DNA from: Rhodobacter aestuarii
GTDB taxonomy: Bacteria > Pseudomonadota > Alphaproteobacteria > Rhodobacterales > Rhodobacteraceae
Direction of reading: 5' to 3'
Assembly: GCF_900156655.1 (NCBI RefSeq)
Contig: NZ_FTOG01000003.1
Coordinates: forward strand, 248,001 to 312,000
Length of the DNA stretch: 64,000 bases
Shown: piece by piece, positions 35,374 through 44,569 of the stretch
How positions within the stretch are numbered: position 1 is the first letter of the stretch
Layout of the letters: each line of letters opens with the position of its first letter
Translations under genes and position numbers: made by a program
Notes under the pieces: generated by a model
Seen by the model: the letters and a program-made list of their open reading frames with translations, nothing else
What the model was told of the DNA's origin: nothing
The model's database searches: none

Positions 35374-36299
35374 GCCTGAGCCTCCGCCACATAGCCGCCC
35401 GCTTCTGTTTGCACGAAAGCATCGGCGCATTTTTTGGCAAGCGCCCGGACCCGGCCAATATAGGCTTGGCGTTCGGTGACCGAAATCACGCCGCGCGCGT
35501 CGAGCAGGTTAAACAGGTGGCTTGCCTTGATGCATTGGTCATAGGCCGGATGCGCCATGACGATGCGCTTGCCGGTGTTGGGATCATCTGCCGGGAACGA
35601 CAGGATCTTTTCACATTCGGCCTCGGCATCTTCAAAGTGGCGCAGCAACATTTCGGTCGTGGCCGCATCGAAGTTGTGGCGCGAGTATTCTTCTTCCGTT
35701 TGCCGGAACACATCGCCGTATTTCAGCGGGATCGGGCTGTCGGGGTCGTTGAAAGGCATGTCCATCACATGGTCGATGCCGAGCACATACATCGCCAGAC
35801 GTTCCAAACCATAGGTCAGCTCGCCCGAGACGGGGTGGCAATCATGCCCGCCGACCTGTTGGAAATAGGTGAACTGGCTGACTTCCATGCCATCACACCA
35901 GACTTCCCAGCCAAGCCCCCAAGCGCCCAGCGTCGGGCTTTCCCAGTCGTCTTCGACAAAGCGGATGTCGTGCAGGTTCAGGTCAATGCCAATGGCTTCG
36001 AGCGAGCCAAGGTAGAGCGCTTGCAAATCCGGCGGACTTGGTTTGATCAGCACTTGGTATTGATAATAGTGCTGCAAACGGTTCGGGTTTTCGCCGTAGC
36101 GGCCATCGGTCGGGCGACGCGAGGGCTGGACATAGGCCGCCGCCCAAGGGCGATTGCCCAAGCTGCGTAGCGTCGTGGCCGGGTGGAAGGTGCCTGCGCC
36201 CACTTCCATGTCATAAGGTTGCAAGACCGCACAGCCTTTTGAGGCCCAATAGGTCATGAGCCGCAGGATGATTTCCTGAAACGAGCGGGGCGCTGCCAT
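35370..36299 (-). CDS. glyQ: Glycyl-tRNA synthetase alpha subunit
   Basis: Catalytic subunit of glycyl-tRNA synthetase, class II, 309 residues. It contains the family segments Phe-Gln-Glu-Ile-Ile-Leu-Arg-Leu near the start, [17 protein letters not shown] and Val-Gln-Pro-Ser-Arg-Arg-Pro-Thr-Asp. Length and sequence are typical. First gene of the glyQ-orf-glyS unit, possibly continuing into the PPDK-like gene. Confidence 0.98.
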   Translation of the reverse strand: MAAPRSFQEIILRLMTYWASKGCAVLQPYDMEVGAGTFHPATTLRSLGNRPWAAAYVQPSRRPTDGRYGENPNRLQHYYQYQVLIKPSPPDLQALYLGSLEAIGIDLNLHDIRFVEDDWESPTLGAWGLGWEVWCDGMEVSQFTYFQQVGGHDCHPVSGELTYGLERLAMYVLGIDHVMDMPFNDPDSPIPLKYGDVFRQTEEEYSRHNFDAATTEMLLRHFEDAEAECEKILSFPADDPNTGKRIVMAHPAYDQCIKASHLFNLLDARGVISVTERQAYIGRVRALAKKCADAFVQTEAGGYVAEAQA

Positions 36300-36481
36300 G
36301 GTCTGTCACCGATCTGTTCTCTAAGCTGCCCCCTCTTAGGCAAGGGGCGGCAGGCGGTCAACGGGGCCACCGGGCCGCAGCGGCGCCCTAGCACGATTTA
36401 TCCGGCTTTTAGGGGGTGACGGGGGCGCGCTTCGTGCCTAATTTGCCGCAAAAGTTTCACAACAGGATTTTCGGGGATCAA

Positions 36482-38311
36482 ATGCAGGCAGGAAAACGGG
36501 CCAAGCTGATGGCAAGCGCGCTGGGTTTGGCGGCAGTTGTTTGGGCAACCGTCGCGCAAGCACAAGAGGCTTGGGTGCAAATTGAGGCCCTGCCGACGCT
36601 CGATCAAGCCGAGGGGCGGCTGCGTGATCTTTCTGCCAGCTTCCCCGATTTGGCAGGCTTCGCGCTAACCGGCGGCTGGTATGGTGTGGCGCTTGGCCCC
36701 TATGCTACCCCCGAAGCGGCGCAAGAAGCACTGCTGAACCTACGGCGCGCGCGGCAAATCCCCGGCGACAGCTATGTGGCCGACCCGAACACCTTCCGGA
36801 GCCAATTCTGGCCGGTGGGCGCGAATTTGACCGCACCGGCGCCGCAAGTTGCCCCAACGCCCGAAGCGCCGCCGGAACCTGTCGCCGAAGCGCCCGAGGC
36901 CCCTGCCCCGCAAACAGCCGAAGTCGCGCCGCAGCCCGAACCCGTTGTGGAGCCGGTCGCGGAACCCGAACTCCCCCCCGAACCGGTTGAAACGCTCGCC
37001 GAGTCGCGCCGTTTGGAAGCGGCGCTGAGCCGCGAAGAGCGAATGGATATTCAGCGCGCGCTGCAATGGGTCGGGCTTTATAACAGCGGGATTGATGGCG
37101 CCTTTGGCCGTGGCACGCGCAGCTCCATTTCGGTCTGGCAAGAAACGCAAGGATTTGAGCCCACCGGCGTTCTGGCCTCTGCCCAGCAAGCGCATCTGCT
37201 CGAAACCGTTGCCGCAGAGCGCGCGGCACTTGGCATCACCCCGGTCGATGAGGTCAAAGCGAGCATCGCCATCGACCTTCCGTTGGGACTTGTCGAATTT
37301 GACCATTACGACCCGCCGTTCGTGCATTTCCGCGCAAAGAACGGCTCGGGCGTGCAGGTGATCTTGATCTCGGAACCGGGCGACCAAAACACCCTTTTCG
37401 GCCTTTACGATGCGATGCAAACGCTTGAAATCGTGCCGCAAAACGGGCCGCGTGAGCGTTCCAAATCCGGCTTCTCGCTGGTGGGCGAAGATGCGCGCAT
37501 CCATTCGGTGACCGAGGTGAAGCTTTCCAAAGGCATGGTGAAGGGCTTCACGCTGGTTTACCCCGCCGATGAGGGCGCGCGGATGCTGCGTGTTCTTGAT
37601 GCGATGAAAGCGAGCTTCCGCGCGGTGGGCGATTCTGCGCTTGATCCGACTTTGGGCCAGCCGATGGGCGTGGGCCGTGCCGATCTGATTGGCGGGCTCG
37701 ACGTGCGTCACCCGGAATTTGCCCGCTCTGGCTTTTTCATCAATGAAAACGGTGCCGTGTTGACGGCTGGCGAAGGTCTTGGCACCTGTGGCAAGGTCAC
37801 GATCGAGGGGCTGCCTGCCACGATTGCCTTCAGCGATGCGGGGCTGGGCGTGGCTGTGCTGACGCCCGAAGACAAACTCGCCCCTTCCGCAGTCGCCGCC
37901 TTCGAGACCGAAACCGTGAACCGTGGCGCCGCGATCGTGGTGGCAGGCTTTTCTTATCCCGAGGCGCTTTCGGCCCCGGTGCTGAACTTTGGCACGCTGT
38001 CGGACCTGACTGGTCTTGCCGGTGAAGCGGAGCGCGCACGGCTCGCGGTGCCGACACTTGCGGGCGATGTGGGCGGGCCCGTGCTCGATTCGATGGGTGC
38101 GGTGCTCGGCCTTGTACTGCCGCGCGGCGATGCGGCCACGCAATTGCTGCCTTCTGAAATGACCGTGGCGGTGCAAACCGCAGCGCTGGTGCCGGTTTTG
38201 GCCGAAAACGGCTTTGCCCCGGTGGCGGCAGATGCCCAAACCCACCTTGCCGCCGAAGACCTTGCGGCCTTGGCCGGAGGTTTCACCGTCCAGATTGAGT
38301 GTTGGAAATAA
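36482..38311 (+). CDS. Secreted multi-domain protein with SPOR-like, peptidoglycan-binding and inactive trypsin-like domains
   Basis: Exported protein of 609 residues. After a signal peptide (1-28) come a SPOR-like domain (about 30-110), a Pro/Glu-rich linker (118-172), a PG_binding_1 domain (183-241) and a trypsin-like fold (about 395-560). In the last, the expected catalytic His aligns with Glu431 (Leu-Thr-Ala-Gly-Glu), the Asp with a glycine near 456, and the Ser with Val530 (Gly-Asp-Val-Gly-Gly-Pro). All three catalytic residues are absent, so it is probably a binding module. The start at 36482 fits the signal peptide. It is divergent from glyQ and upstream of pyc. Confidence 0.78.
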   Translation: MQAGKRAKLMASALGLAAVVWATVAQAQEAWVQIEALPTLDQAEGRLRDLSASFPDLAGFALTGGWYGVALGPYATPEAAQEALLNLRRARQIPGDSYVADPNTFRSQFWPVGANLTAPAPQVAPTPEAPPEPVAEAPEAPAPQTAEVAPQPEPVVEPVAEPELPPEPVETLAESRRLEAALSREERMDIQRALQWVGLYNSGIDGAFGRGTRSSISVWQETQGFEPTGVLASAQQAHLLETVAAERAALGITPVDEVKASIAIDLPLGLVEFDHYDPPFVHFRAKNGSGVQVILISEPGDQNTLFGLYDAMQTLEIVPQNGPRERSKSGFSLVGEDARIHSVTEVKLSKGMVKGFTLVYPADEGARMLRVLDAMKASFRAVGDSALDPTLGQPMGVGRADLIGGLDVRHPEFARSGFFINENGAVLTAGEGLGTCGKVTIEGLPATIAFSDAGLGVAVLTPEDKLAPSAVAAFETETVNRGAAIVVAGFSYPEALSAPVLNFGTLSDLTGLAGEAERARLAVPTLAGDVGGPVLDSMGAVLGLVLPRGDAATQLLPSEMTVAVQTAALVPVLAENGFAPVAADAQTHLAAEDLAALAGGFTVQIECWK

Positions 38312-38372
38312 GGGGACTTTGCAAACTCGGGTGAATTGGACAGTAAATTTGCCCGATTTTGCAGTTTTGGCC

Positions 38373-38400
38373 TTGCGCCGCGTTGCGGCACCGCTAGGTT
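38373..38400 (+). promoter_or_regulatory. Possible promoter of pyc
   Basis: TTGCGC and TAGGTT spaced by 16 bp, about 60 bp before the pyc start; the -10 box matches that proposed for carA. Confidence 0.35.
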
Positions 38401-38459
38401 TTCCGTCAACCTTTCGTCACACGCGCCTGTGGGACGTGCCGGTTTTCAGGGAGACCTAA

Positions 38460-41400
38460 ATGTTCAAAAAAATCCTTGTCGCCAACCGCGGCGAAATTGC
38501 CATCCGCGTGATGCGCGCCGCCAACGAACTGGGCAAGAAGACGGTCGCGGTCTATGCCGAGGAAGACAAGCTTGGCCTGCACCGCTTCAAAGCCGATGAA
38601 GCTTACCGCATTGGCGAGGGGCTGAGCCCCGTAGGCGCTTACCTGAGCATCGACGAGATCATCCGCGTTGCGCAAGAGGCGGGTGCGGATGCGATTCACC
38701 CGGGCTATGGGCTTTTGTCGGAAAACCCTGATTTCGTGGAAGCTTGCGCCAACGCGGGCATCACCTTCATCGGGCCCAAAGCCGAAACGATGCGCTCGCT
38801 TGGCGACAAAGCCTCCGCCCGCAAAGTTGCGATTGCGGCGGGGGTTCCGGTGATTCCGGCCACCGAAGTGCTGGGCGACGATTTTGACGCGATCAAAGCT
38901 GAGGCCGCCGAGATCGGCTATCCGCTGATGCTGAAAGCCAGCTGGGGCGGCGGCGGGCGCGGGATGCGCCCGATCAACGGCCCTGATGAGCTGGTCGAAA
39001 AAGTCCGCGAGGGCCGCCGTGAAGCCGAGGCCGCCTTTGGCAATGGCGAAGGCTATCTGGAGAAAATGATTACCCGTGCGCGCCACGTTGAGGTGCAGCT
39101 TCTGGGCGATACGCATGGCAACCTTTACCATCTGTTTGAGCGTGACTGCACCGTGCAGCGCCGCAACCAAAAGGTGGTGGAACGTGCCCCGGCCCCCTAT
39201 CTGAGCGAAGAACAACGCGCCGAGGTCTGTGCGCTTGCGCTCAAAATCGGCAATGCCGTGGGCTATCAAAACGCCGGCACTGTCGAATTCCTGATGGATA
39301 TGGAAACCTCGAAATTCTACTTCATCGAGGTGAACCCGCGCGTGCAGGTGGAACATACCGTCACCGAAGAGGTGACCGGGATCGACATCGTGCAAAGCCA
39401 GATCCGCATCGCCGAGGGCGCAACCTTGGCCGAGGCGACGGGCGTAACCGATCAGGCCGATATCTCGCTTTCGGGCCATGCGCTGCAATGCCGGGTGACG
39501 ACCGAAGACCCGCAAAACAACTTCATCCCCGACTATGGGCGGCTCACCGCTTACCGCTCTGCCACAGGCATGGGCATCCGTTTGGATGGCGGGACCGCTT
39601 ATGCGGGCGGCGTGATTACGCGCTACTATGACAGCTTGCTGGTGAAGGTCACCGCGTGGGCGCAATCGCCCGATCAAGCGATCCGTCGGATGGACCGGGC
39701 GTTGCGCGAATTCCGGATTCGCGGGGTTTCCACCAACATCGATTTCGTCATCAACCTGCTCAAGCACGAGACCTTCCTCGACATGAGCTATACGACGAAG
39801 TTCATCGACACGACGCCCGAGCTGTTCCAGTTCCGCAAGCGGCGCGACCGGGCGACGAAAATCCTGACCTATATCGCGGATATCTCGGTCAACGGGCACC
39901 CCGAAACAGCGGGCCGCCCTGAGCCTTCGCCCGATGCGCGCGCGCCGCGTGTTCCCGAACTGCGCGGCCCGGTTGTCCCTGGCACGCGGGATTTGCTGGA
40001 GGCGCAAGGCCCGAAAGCCGTCGCAGACTGGATGCGGGATCAAAAGAAGCTTTTGATCACCGACACGACGATGCGCGACGGGCACCAATCACTTTTGGCC
40101 ACCCGGATGCGCTCGGCCGATATGATCGCCGCCGCGCCAGCCTATGCGGCGAACCTTTCGGGGCTTTTCTCGGTCGAGTGCTGGGGCGGCGCCACCTTCG
40201 ACGTGGCTTACCGCTTCTTGCAAGAATGCCCGTGGCAACGCCTGCGCGACATCCGCGCGCGCATGCCCAATATCATGACGCAGATGCTGCTGCGCGCCTC
40301 GAACGGGGTCGGCTACACCAACTACCCCGATAACGTGGTGCAGTTCTTCGTACATCAGGCGGCGAAATCGGGCGTTGATGTGTTCCGCGTGTTTGACAGC
40401 CTGAACTGGGTCGAAAACATGCGCGTCGCGATGGATGCGGTGGTGGAGGCCAACAAGGTCTGCGAAGGCACGATTTGCTACACCGGCGATATTCTGAACC
40501 CCGACCGCGCGAAATATGATCTGAAATATTACGTCGGCATGGCGAAGGAACTGGAAGCCGCAGGCGCCCATGTTCTCGGCCTGAAAGACATGGCGGGGCT
40601 TTTGAAACCCGCCGCCGCGCGCGCGCTGATTAAAGCGCTGAAGGAAGAGGTCGGCTTGCCGATCCACTTCCACACGCATGACACCTCGGGGATTGCGGGG
40701 GCGACCGTGCTGGCCGCTGCCGATGCGGGCGTGGATGCGATTGACGCGGCGATGGATGCGTTTTCGGGCGGCACCTCGCAGCCCTGCCTTGGCTCGATTG
40801 TCGAGGCGATGCACCACACAGACCGCGACACCGGGCTCGACATTGGCGCGATCCGCCACATGTCGAACTATTGGGAGGCCGTGCGCCACCAATACGCGGC
40901 CTTTGAAAGCGGGCTCGAGGCCCCGGCCTCTGAGGTCTATCTGCACGAAATGCCCGGTGGTCAGTTCACCAACCTCAAGGCGCAGGCGCGCTCGCTGGGG
41001 CTGGAGGAGCGCTGGCACGAAGTCGCGCAAGCCTATGCCGATGCCAACCGCATCTTTGGCGATATCGTGAAGGTGACGCCCTCGTCGAAGGTTGTGGGCG
41101 ATATGGCGCTGATGATGGTGGCGCAGAACTTGTCGATGGCCGATGTGCTTGATCCGGGCAAAGACATGGCCTTCCCGGATTCGGTGATCGACATGCTCAA
41201 GGGCAACCTTGGCCAACCGCCGGGCGGCTGGCCCGAGGGGATCGTGGCGAAAGTGCTCAAGGGCGAAGCGCCCTCGACCGAGCGCCCCGGCAAGAAGCTG
41301 CCTGCGGTGGATCTGGAAGAAACCCGCGCCAAGCTTTCGGCCGAACTCAACGGCTTCACTGTCGATGACGAAGATCTGGCGGGCTATCTGATGTATCCCA

Positions 41401-41894
41401 AGGTCTTCTTGGATTACATGGGCCGCCACCGCCAATACGGCCCGGTGCGCACCCTGCCGACGCCCGTCTTCTTCTACGGCATGAGCTCGGGCAAACAAAT
41501 CTCGGCCGAGATCGACCCCGGCAAAACGCTCGAGATTCGCTACCAAACGGCGAGCGAAACCGATGAGAAGGGCGAGGTGAAGGTCTTCTTTGAACTCAAC
41601 GGTCAGCCGCGTGCAGTGCGTGTGCCGAACCGGGCGGTGAAGGCCACGACCCAAGCCAAACCGAAAGCGGATCCGGCGAACCCCGGCCATATCGGCGCGC
41701 CGATGCCGGGCTCGATTGCCTCGGTTGCGGTGACGGTGGGGCAAAAGGTGCATCCGGGCGATTTGATGCTGACGATCGAAGCGATGAAGATGGAGACCGG
41801 TCTGCATGCCGACCGCGCCGCTACGGTGAAGGCGCTCCATGTCAGCCCCGGCGCACAGATCGACGCCAAAGACCTGCTGATAGAGTTGGAATAA
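38460..41894 (+). CDS. pyc: Pyruvate carboxylase
   Basis: Biotin enzyme that makes oxaloacetate from pyruvate and bicarbonate, refilling the TCA cycle. It is a single chain of 1144 residues. The biotin carboxylase ATP-grasp domain spans about 1-450, with the glycine-rich loop Ser-Trp-Gly-Gly-Gly-Gly-Arg-Gly-Met. The carboxyltransferase barrel opens with Asp-Thr-Thr-Met-Arg-Asp-Gly-His-Gln-Ser near residue 535. The biotin carrier domain ends the protein, with the biotinylated lysine at Lys1110 in Glu-Ala-Met-Lys-Met. An AGGGAGA ribosome site sets the start. It is a single-gene unit with a terminator. Confidence 0.98.
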   Translation: MFKKILVANRGEIAIRVMRAANELGKKTVAVYAEEDKLGLHRFKADEAYRIGEGLSPVGAYLSIDEIIRVAQEAGADAIHPGYGLLSENPDFVEACANAGITFIGPKAETMRSLGDKASARKVAIAAGVPVIPATEVLGDDFDAIKAEAAEIGYPLMLKASWGGGGRGMRPINGPDELVEKVREGRREAEAAFGNGEGYLEKMITRARHVEVQLLGDTHGNLYHLFERDCTVQRRNQKVVERAPAPYLSEEQRAEVCALALKIGNAVGYQNAGTVEFLMDMETSKFYFIEVNPRVQVEHTVTEEVTGIDIVQSQIRIAEGATLAEATGVTDQADISLSGHALQCRVTTEDPQNNFIPDYGRLTAYRSATGMGIRLDGGTAYAGGVITRYYDSLLVKVTAWAQSPDQAIRRMDRALREFRIRGVSTNIDFVINLLKHETFLDMSYTTKFIDTTPELFQFRKRRDRATKILTYIADISVNGHPETAGRPEPSPDARAPRVPELRGPVVPGTRDLLEAQGPKAVADWMRDQKKLLITDTTMRDGHQSLLATRMRSADMIAAAPAYAANLSGLFSVECWGGATFDVAYRFLQECPWQRLRDIRARMPNIMTQMLLRASNGVGYTNYPDNVVQFFVHQAAKSGVDVFRVFDSLNWVENMRVAMDAVVEANKVCEGTICYTGDILNPDRAKYDLKYYVGMAKELEAAGAHVLGLKDMAGLLKPAAARALIKALKEEVGLPIHFHTHDTSGIAGATVLAAADAGVDAIDAAMDAFSGGTSQPCLGSIVEAMHHTDRDTGLDIGAIRHMSNYWEAVRHQYAAFESGLEAPASEVYLHEMPGGQFTNLKAQARSLGLEERWHEVAQAYADANRIFGDIVKVTPSSKVVGDMALMMVAQNLSMADVLDPGKDMAFPDSVIDMLKGNLGQPPGGWPEGIVAKVLKGEAPSTERPGKKLPAVDLEETRAKLSAELNGFTVDDEDLAGYLMYPKVFLDYMGRHRQYGPVRTLPTPVFFYGMSSGKQISAEIDPGKTLEIRYQTASETDEKGEVKVFFELNGQPRAVRVPNRAVKATTQAKPKADPANPGHIGAPMPGSIASVAVTVGQKVHPGDLMLTIEAMKMETGLHADRAATVKALHVSPGAQIDAKDLLIELE

Positions 41895-41898
41895 GCAA

Positions 41899-41917
41899 AA
41901 GGGGGCACTGCCCCCTT
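41899..41917 (+). terminator. Terminator-like hairpin after pyc
   Basis: AAGGGGGC-ACT-GCCCCCTT, 8-bp stem, 4 bp after the pyc stop. Nearly identical to the hairpin at 9277-9295. Confidence 0.6.
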
Positions 41918-41929
41918 ACCTTCAGAAAA

Positions 41930-41955
41930 AGAAAACGGGGGCCATTTGGCCCCCG
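41930..41955 (-). terminator. Terminator of the CsbD-like gene
   Basis: CGGGGGCC-ATTT-GGCCCCCG, 8-bp stem; on the minus strand it is followed by TTTTCTTTTTC. Confidence 0.8.
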
Positions 41956-41984
41956 CTTCCATTTCGGCACATTGGGCCGAAAGG

Positions 41985-42182
41985 TCAGATCGAATCAAAG
42001 AAAGCATCCACTTCCTTCTTCGCTTCCTCTTTCGTCTTGCCGTATTTCTGTTGCACGATGCCTTCGAGCTTTTCACGCTCGCCCGCGACCTGTTCGATCT
42101 CGTCATCGGTCAGTTCGCCCCATTTGGCGCGCACCGTCCCCTTGAGTTCCTTCCACTTCCCCTCGATCACATGCGTGTTCAT
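41985..42182 (-). CDS. CsbD-like stress protein
   Basis: Protein of 65 residues of the CsbD family, small highly charged helical proteins induced by general stress; the biochemical role is unknown. It has the family segments Gly-Lys-Trp-Lys-Glu-Leu-Lys-Gly and Lys-Tyr-Gly-Lys-Thr-Lys-Glu-Glu-Ala. The start at 42182 has a GAGGAG ribosome site; the longer frame is not supported. Single-gene unit with its own terminator, divergent from the tRNA genes. Confidence 0.92.
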   Translation of the reverse strand: MNTHVIEGKWKELKGTVRAKWGELTDDEIEQVAGEREKLEGIVQQKYGKTKEEAKKEVDAFFDSI

Positions 42183-42297
42183 GGTGGTCTCCTCTCGGTT
42201 TGCGTTGATGCGAAGGCTTCCCCTCGCCTGTGACAAACCAACGCGGCCCGCCCGAACCCGGTTCCGATAGTTTTTCACATTGCGGCGCATTTTCCTC

Positions 42298-42326
42298 TTG
42301 CGGGCGCCCGCGCGATTGCCTAAATC
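42298..42326 (+). promoter_or_regulatory. Possible promoter of the tRNA-Gly pair
   Basis: TTGCGG and TAAATC spaced by 17 bp, ending 19 bp before the first tRNA. Confidence 0.35.
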
Positions 42327-42345
42327 GCCTGCACCGAAAGGCAGC

Positions 42346-42420
42346 GCGGGCGTAGCTCAGGGGTAGAGCATTACCTTGCCAAGGTAAGGGTCGTGAGTTC
42401 GAATCTCATCGCCCGCTCCA
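42346..42420 (+). tRNA. tRNA-Gly (GCC), first copy
   Basis: 75 nt including an encoded CCA end. The acceptor stem GCGGGCG / CGCCCGC is perfect with discriminator T, the T-arm contains GTTCGAATC, and the anticodon loop TTGCCAA gives anticodon GCC. Confidence 0.97.
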
Positions 42421-42471
42421 TTCGGAACCGGTCGCAAGACCAACCCAGGCCGCAAGGCCATCGCCAAGGAT

Positions 42472-42546
42472 GCGGGCGTAGCTCAGGGGTAGAGCATTAC
42501 CTTGCCAAGGTAAGGGTCGTGAGTTCGAATCTCATCGCCCGCTCCA
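42472..42546 (+). tRNA. tRNA-Gly (GCC), second copy
   Basis: Sequence identical to the first copy, 51 bp further on, again with encoded CCA. Followed by a terminator. The spacer contains two 4-bp hairpins with GCAA loops (42430-42441 and 42448-42459). Confidence 0.97.
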
Positions 42547-42550
42547 GACG

Positions 42551-42580
42551 AAAACCCTCCCTTCGGGGAGGGTTTTGTCT
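42551..42580 (+). terminator. Rho-independent terminator of the tRNA-Gly pair
   Basis: An 11-bp stem AAAACCCTCCC / GGGAGGGTTTT with a TTCG loop, then GTCTTTT. Confidence 0.92.
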
Positions 42581-42594
42581 TTTCAGCTTCACGC

Positions 42595-42623
42595 TTAACA
42601 AGCTCCGCGCAAGGCCCTATAAG
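42595..42623 (+). promoter_or_regulatory. Likely promoter of hisBH
   Basis: TTAACA and TATAAG spaced by 17 bp; each box differs from the sigma-70 consensus at one position. It lies just after the tRNA terminator and 25 bp before hisB. Confidence 0.55.
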
Positions 42624-42648
42624 GCGCTGAAAGCAAAAGGAGCGCCCG

Positions 42649-43236
42649 ATGCGGACAGCGACGATCACCCGCAAGACCGCCGAGACGGATATCTCGGTCA
42701 CCGTCAATCTGGACGGCACCGGGGTTTATGACAATCGCACTGGCGTTGGCTTTTTTGACCATATGCTGGATCAACTCTCGCGCCATGCGCTGATTGATCT
42801 GACAATCACTGCCACGGGTGATTTGCATATTGATGACCACCACACGGTGGAAGATGTGGGCATCGCGCTTGGCCAAGCCCTGACGAAAGCCTTGGGCGAC
42901 AAGCGCGGCATTCGTCGTTACGGCCATTTCGTGCTGGCGATGGACGACTCGCAAATTGCCACCGCGCTCGATCTTTCGGCCCGGCCCTTCTTGGTGTGGA
43001 ATGTCGATTTCCCGACGCAAAAGATCGGCACCTTCGACACGGAACTGGTGCGCGAATTCTTCCAAGCGCTCTCGACCCATGGCGGGATCACGCTGCATAT
43101 CGACAAGGTGCATGGCATCAACAGCCACCACATTGCCGAAGCGGCGTTCAAATCGGTCGCCCGCGCGCTGCGTATGGCGGTTGAGCCCGATCCGCGCATG
43201 GGCGATGTGCTGCCCTCCACCAAGGGGGCGCTGTAA
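42649..43236 (+). CDS. hisB: Imidazoleglycerol-phosphate dehydratase
   Basis: Histidine pathway dehydratase, monofunctional form of 195 residues (no phosphatase domain). Manganese-binding motifs are visible: Phe-Phe-Asp-His-Met-Leu near 35-40, Asp-Asp-His-His-Thr-Val-Glu-Asp near 63-70, and Asn-Ser-His-His-Ile-Ala-Glu near 161-167. An AAGGAG ribosome site precedes the start. hisH follows with no gap. Confidence 0.98.
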   Translation: MRTATITRKTAETDISVTVNLDGTGVYDNRTGVGFFDHMLDQLSRHALIDLTITATGDLHIDDHHTVEDVGIALGQALTKALGDKRGIRRYGHFVLAMDDSQIATALDLSARPFLVWNVDFPTQKIGTFDTELVREFFQALSTHGGITLHIDKVHGINSHHIAEAAFKSVARALRMAVEPDPRMGDVLPSTKGAL

Positions 43237-43878
43237 ATGAGCCTGACGGTTCTGGTCGATTACGACAGCGGCAACCTCCATTCCGCGCAAAAGGCCTTTG
43301 AACGGATGGCCCGCGAGGCGGGGCACGGGACGGTGGTTGTCACCTCCGAACCTGATGTCGTGGCCCGTGCAGATCGGATCGTGCTGCCGGGCGATGGCGC
43401 TTTTCCGGCCTGTCGTGCAGCGCTCATTCGCCATACCGGACTTTTTGAGGCGATCGACGAGGCAGTAACCCGCCGCGCCGTGCCGTTTTTGGGCATTTGC
43501 ATCGGCATGCAGATGCTCGCGACGCGCGGCCTTGAATTTGAACCGACGCCGGGCTTTGACTGGATCGGCGGCGAGGTGGTGAAGATCACTCCCTCCGACC
43601 CGAGCCTGAAAGTGCCGCATATGGGCTGGAACGATCTGGTGGTCGATCACACCCACCCGGTGCTTGAAGGCGTGCAAACCGGCGATCACGCTTATTTCGT
43701 GCACTCGTTCCACTTCACCGTGGCCAATCCGGCCGAGCGGCTCGCCCATGCTGATTACGCAGGCGAGATCACCGCGATCGTTGGGCGCGACAATATCGTG
43801 GGCACCCAATTCCACCCGGAAAAATCGCAGCGCACCGGGCTGCGATTGATTGCCAACTTCCTGAACTGGAAGCCCTGA
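43237..43878 (+). CDS. hisH: Imidazole glycerol phosphate synthase, glutaminase subunit
   Basis: Class I amidotransferase of 213 residues that feeds ammonia to HisF. The nucleophile is in Gly-Ile-Cys-Ile-Gly-Met-Gln-Met near residue 88, and the His/Glu pair is in Phe-His-Pro-Glu-Lys-Ser near the end. The start is immediately after the hisB stop. Its partner hisF lies 15 kb away in the hisA-hisF-hisE group. Confidence 0.97.
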   Translation: MSLTVLVDYDSGNLHSAQKAFERMAREAGHGTVVVTSEPDVVARADRIVLPGDGAFPACRAALIRHTGLFEAIDEAVTRRAVPFLGICIGMQMLATRGLEFEPTPGFDWIGGEVVKITPSDPSLKVPHMGWNDLVVDHTHPVLEGVQTGDHAYFVHSFHFTVANPAERLAHADYAGEITAIVGRDNIVGTQFHPEKSQRTGLRLIANFLNWKP

Positions 43879-43892
43879 ACCTGCGGCGTGGG

Positions 43893-44357
43893 TTAAGGCA
43901 AGGCCGTCGGGTCTTCCTGCGCCCGCGCCTTGGCGCGCTGGTTCAACGCCTCTTGCACGGCAAGCACCGGATCTTCAGCCAAAAAGAAGATCTTTTCAAA
44001 CAACGTGCCACCATAAAGCAGCCGTCGATAGGCCCCCTCTCCAAGATCATCGAGATACCGTGCGGCACTTGTTTGGGAGTTCACCTTGGGGTGAATCCGG
44101 TCCCCTGACGCCAAGGCAATCGTCTCGACAGAGCGGCGCAACGCTTGTTCGGTGGCGGCGCTCCATTTCCCATCAATGGGCGCAAAATAAAGATCTGCGC
44201 GCTCAAGCTCGCGCTGCACCTCGATACGATCTGCGTGGCTCAAAGAAGAGAACCCGGCCCAAAGCGCATCTGTCCCCGCTTGCGACACCGCAACGGGGAC
44301 CAGTGTGGTCATGGCGCCGACAAGCACCGGCCCTGCCAAAATCATACGTAAATTCAT
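43893..44357 (-). CDS. Secreted protein with peptidoglycan-binding-type repeat
   Basis: Exported protein of 154 residues. The signal peptide (about 1-27) is followed by a PG_binding_1-like helical segment (about 42-78) containing Glu-Val-Gln-Arg-Glu-Leu and Ile-Asp-Gly-Lys-Trp. The C-terminal part is charged and unassigned. The same kind of domain occurs in the protein at 36482-38311. The start at 44357 is set by the signal peptide; the frame extends 27 residues further. It is convergent with hisH and divergent from hisC. Function unknown. Confidence 0.7.
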   Translation of the reverse strand: MNLRMILAGPVLVGAMTTLVPVAVSQAGTDALWAGFSSLSHADRIEVQRELERADLYFAPIDGKWSAATEQALRRSVETIALASGDRIHPKVNSQTSAARYLDDLGEGAYRRLLYGGTLFEKIFFLAEDPVLAVQEALNQRAKARAQEDPTALP

Positions 44358-44569
44358 GACTGCCCACCCTTCACTTTTCCTGACAGTCGCCCCCGATCGC
44401 GGCAAACCCCGGCGCGATCTGCGGCAAGATTTCAGCAAAAGGCTGCAATTTTCCTAAAATCCCTCGGAACCTGCTACCGCGCGGCCACACCTCGGCCTTG
44501 CAAAGTAAACAAGACTTCCAAAGCGCAAGCCGTCCCGCTATTGAGGCCGTGAGTACGAGGAACGCTGCC

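Noticed and set aside
36482-38311. An active HtrA/DegP-type protease
   Set aside because: The His, Asp and Ser positions of the trypsin-like domain are all replaced and no PDZ domain follows.
40089-41840. A 583-codon open frame antisense to pyc
   Set aside because: GC-rich genes give long antisense frames; the translation is His/Arg-rich without domains, while the plus strand encodes a clear pyruvate carboxylase.
42393-42731. Open frame running through both the second tRNA-Gly and the hisB start
   Set aside because: It translates tRNA and terminator sequence and overlaps hisB in another frame.
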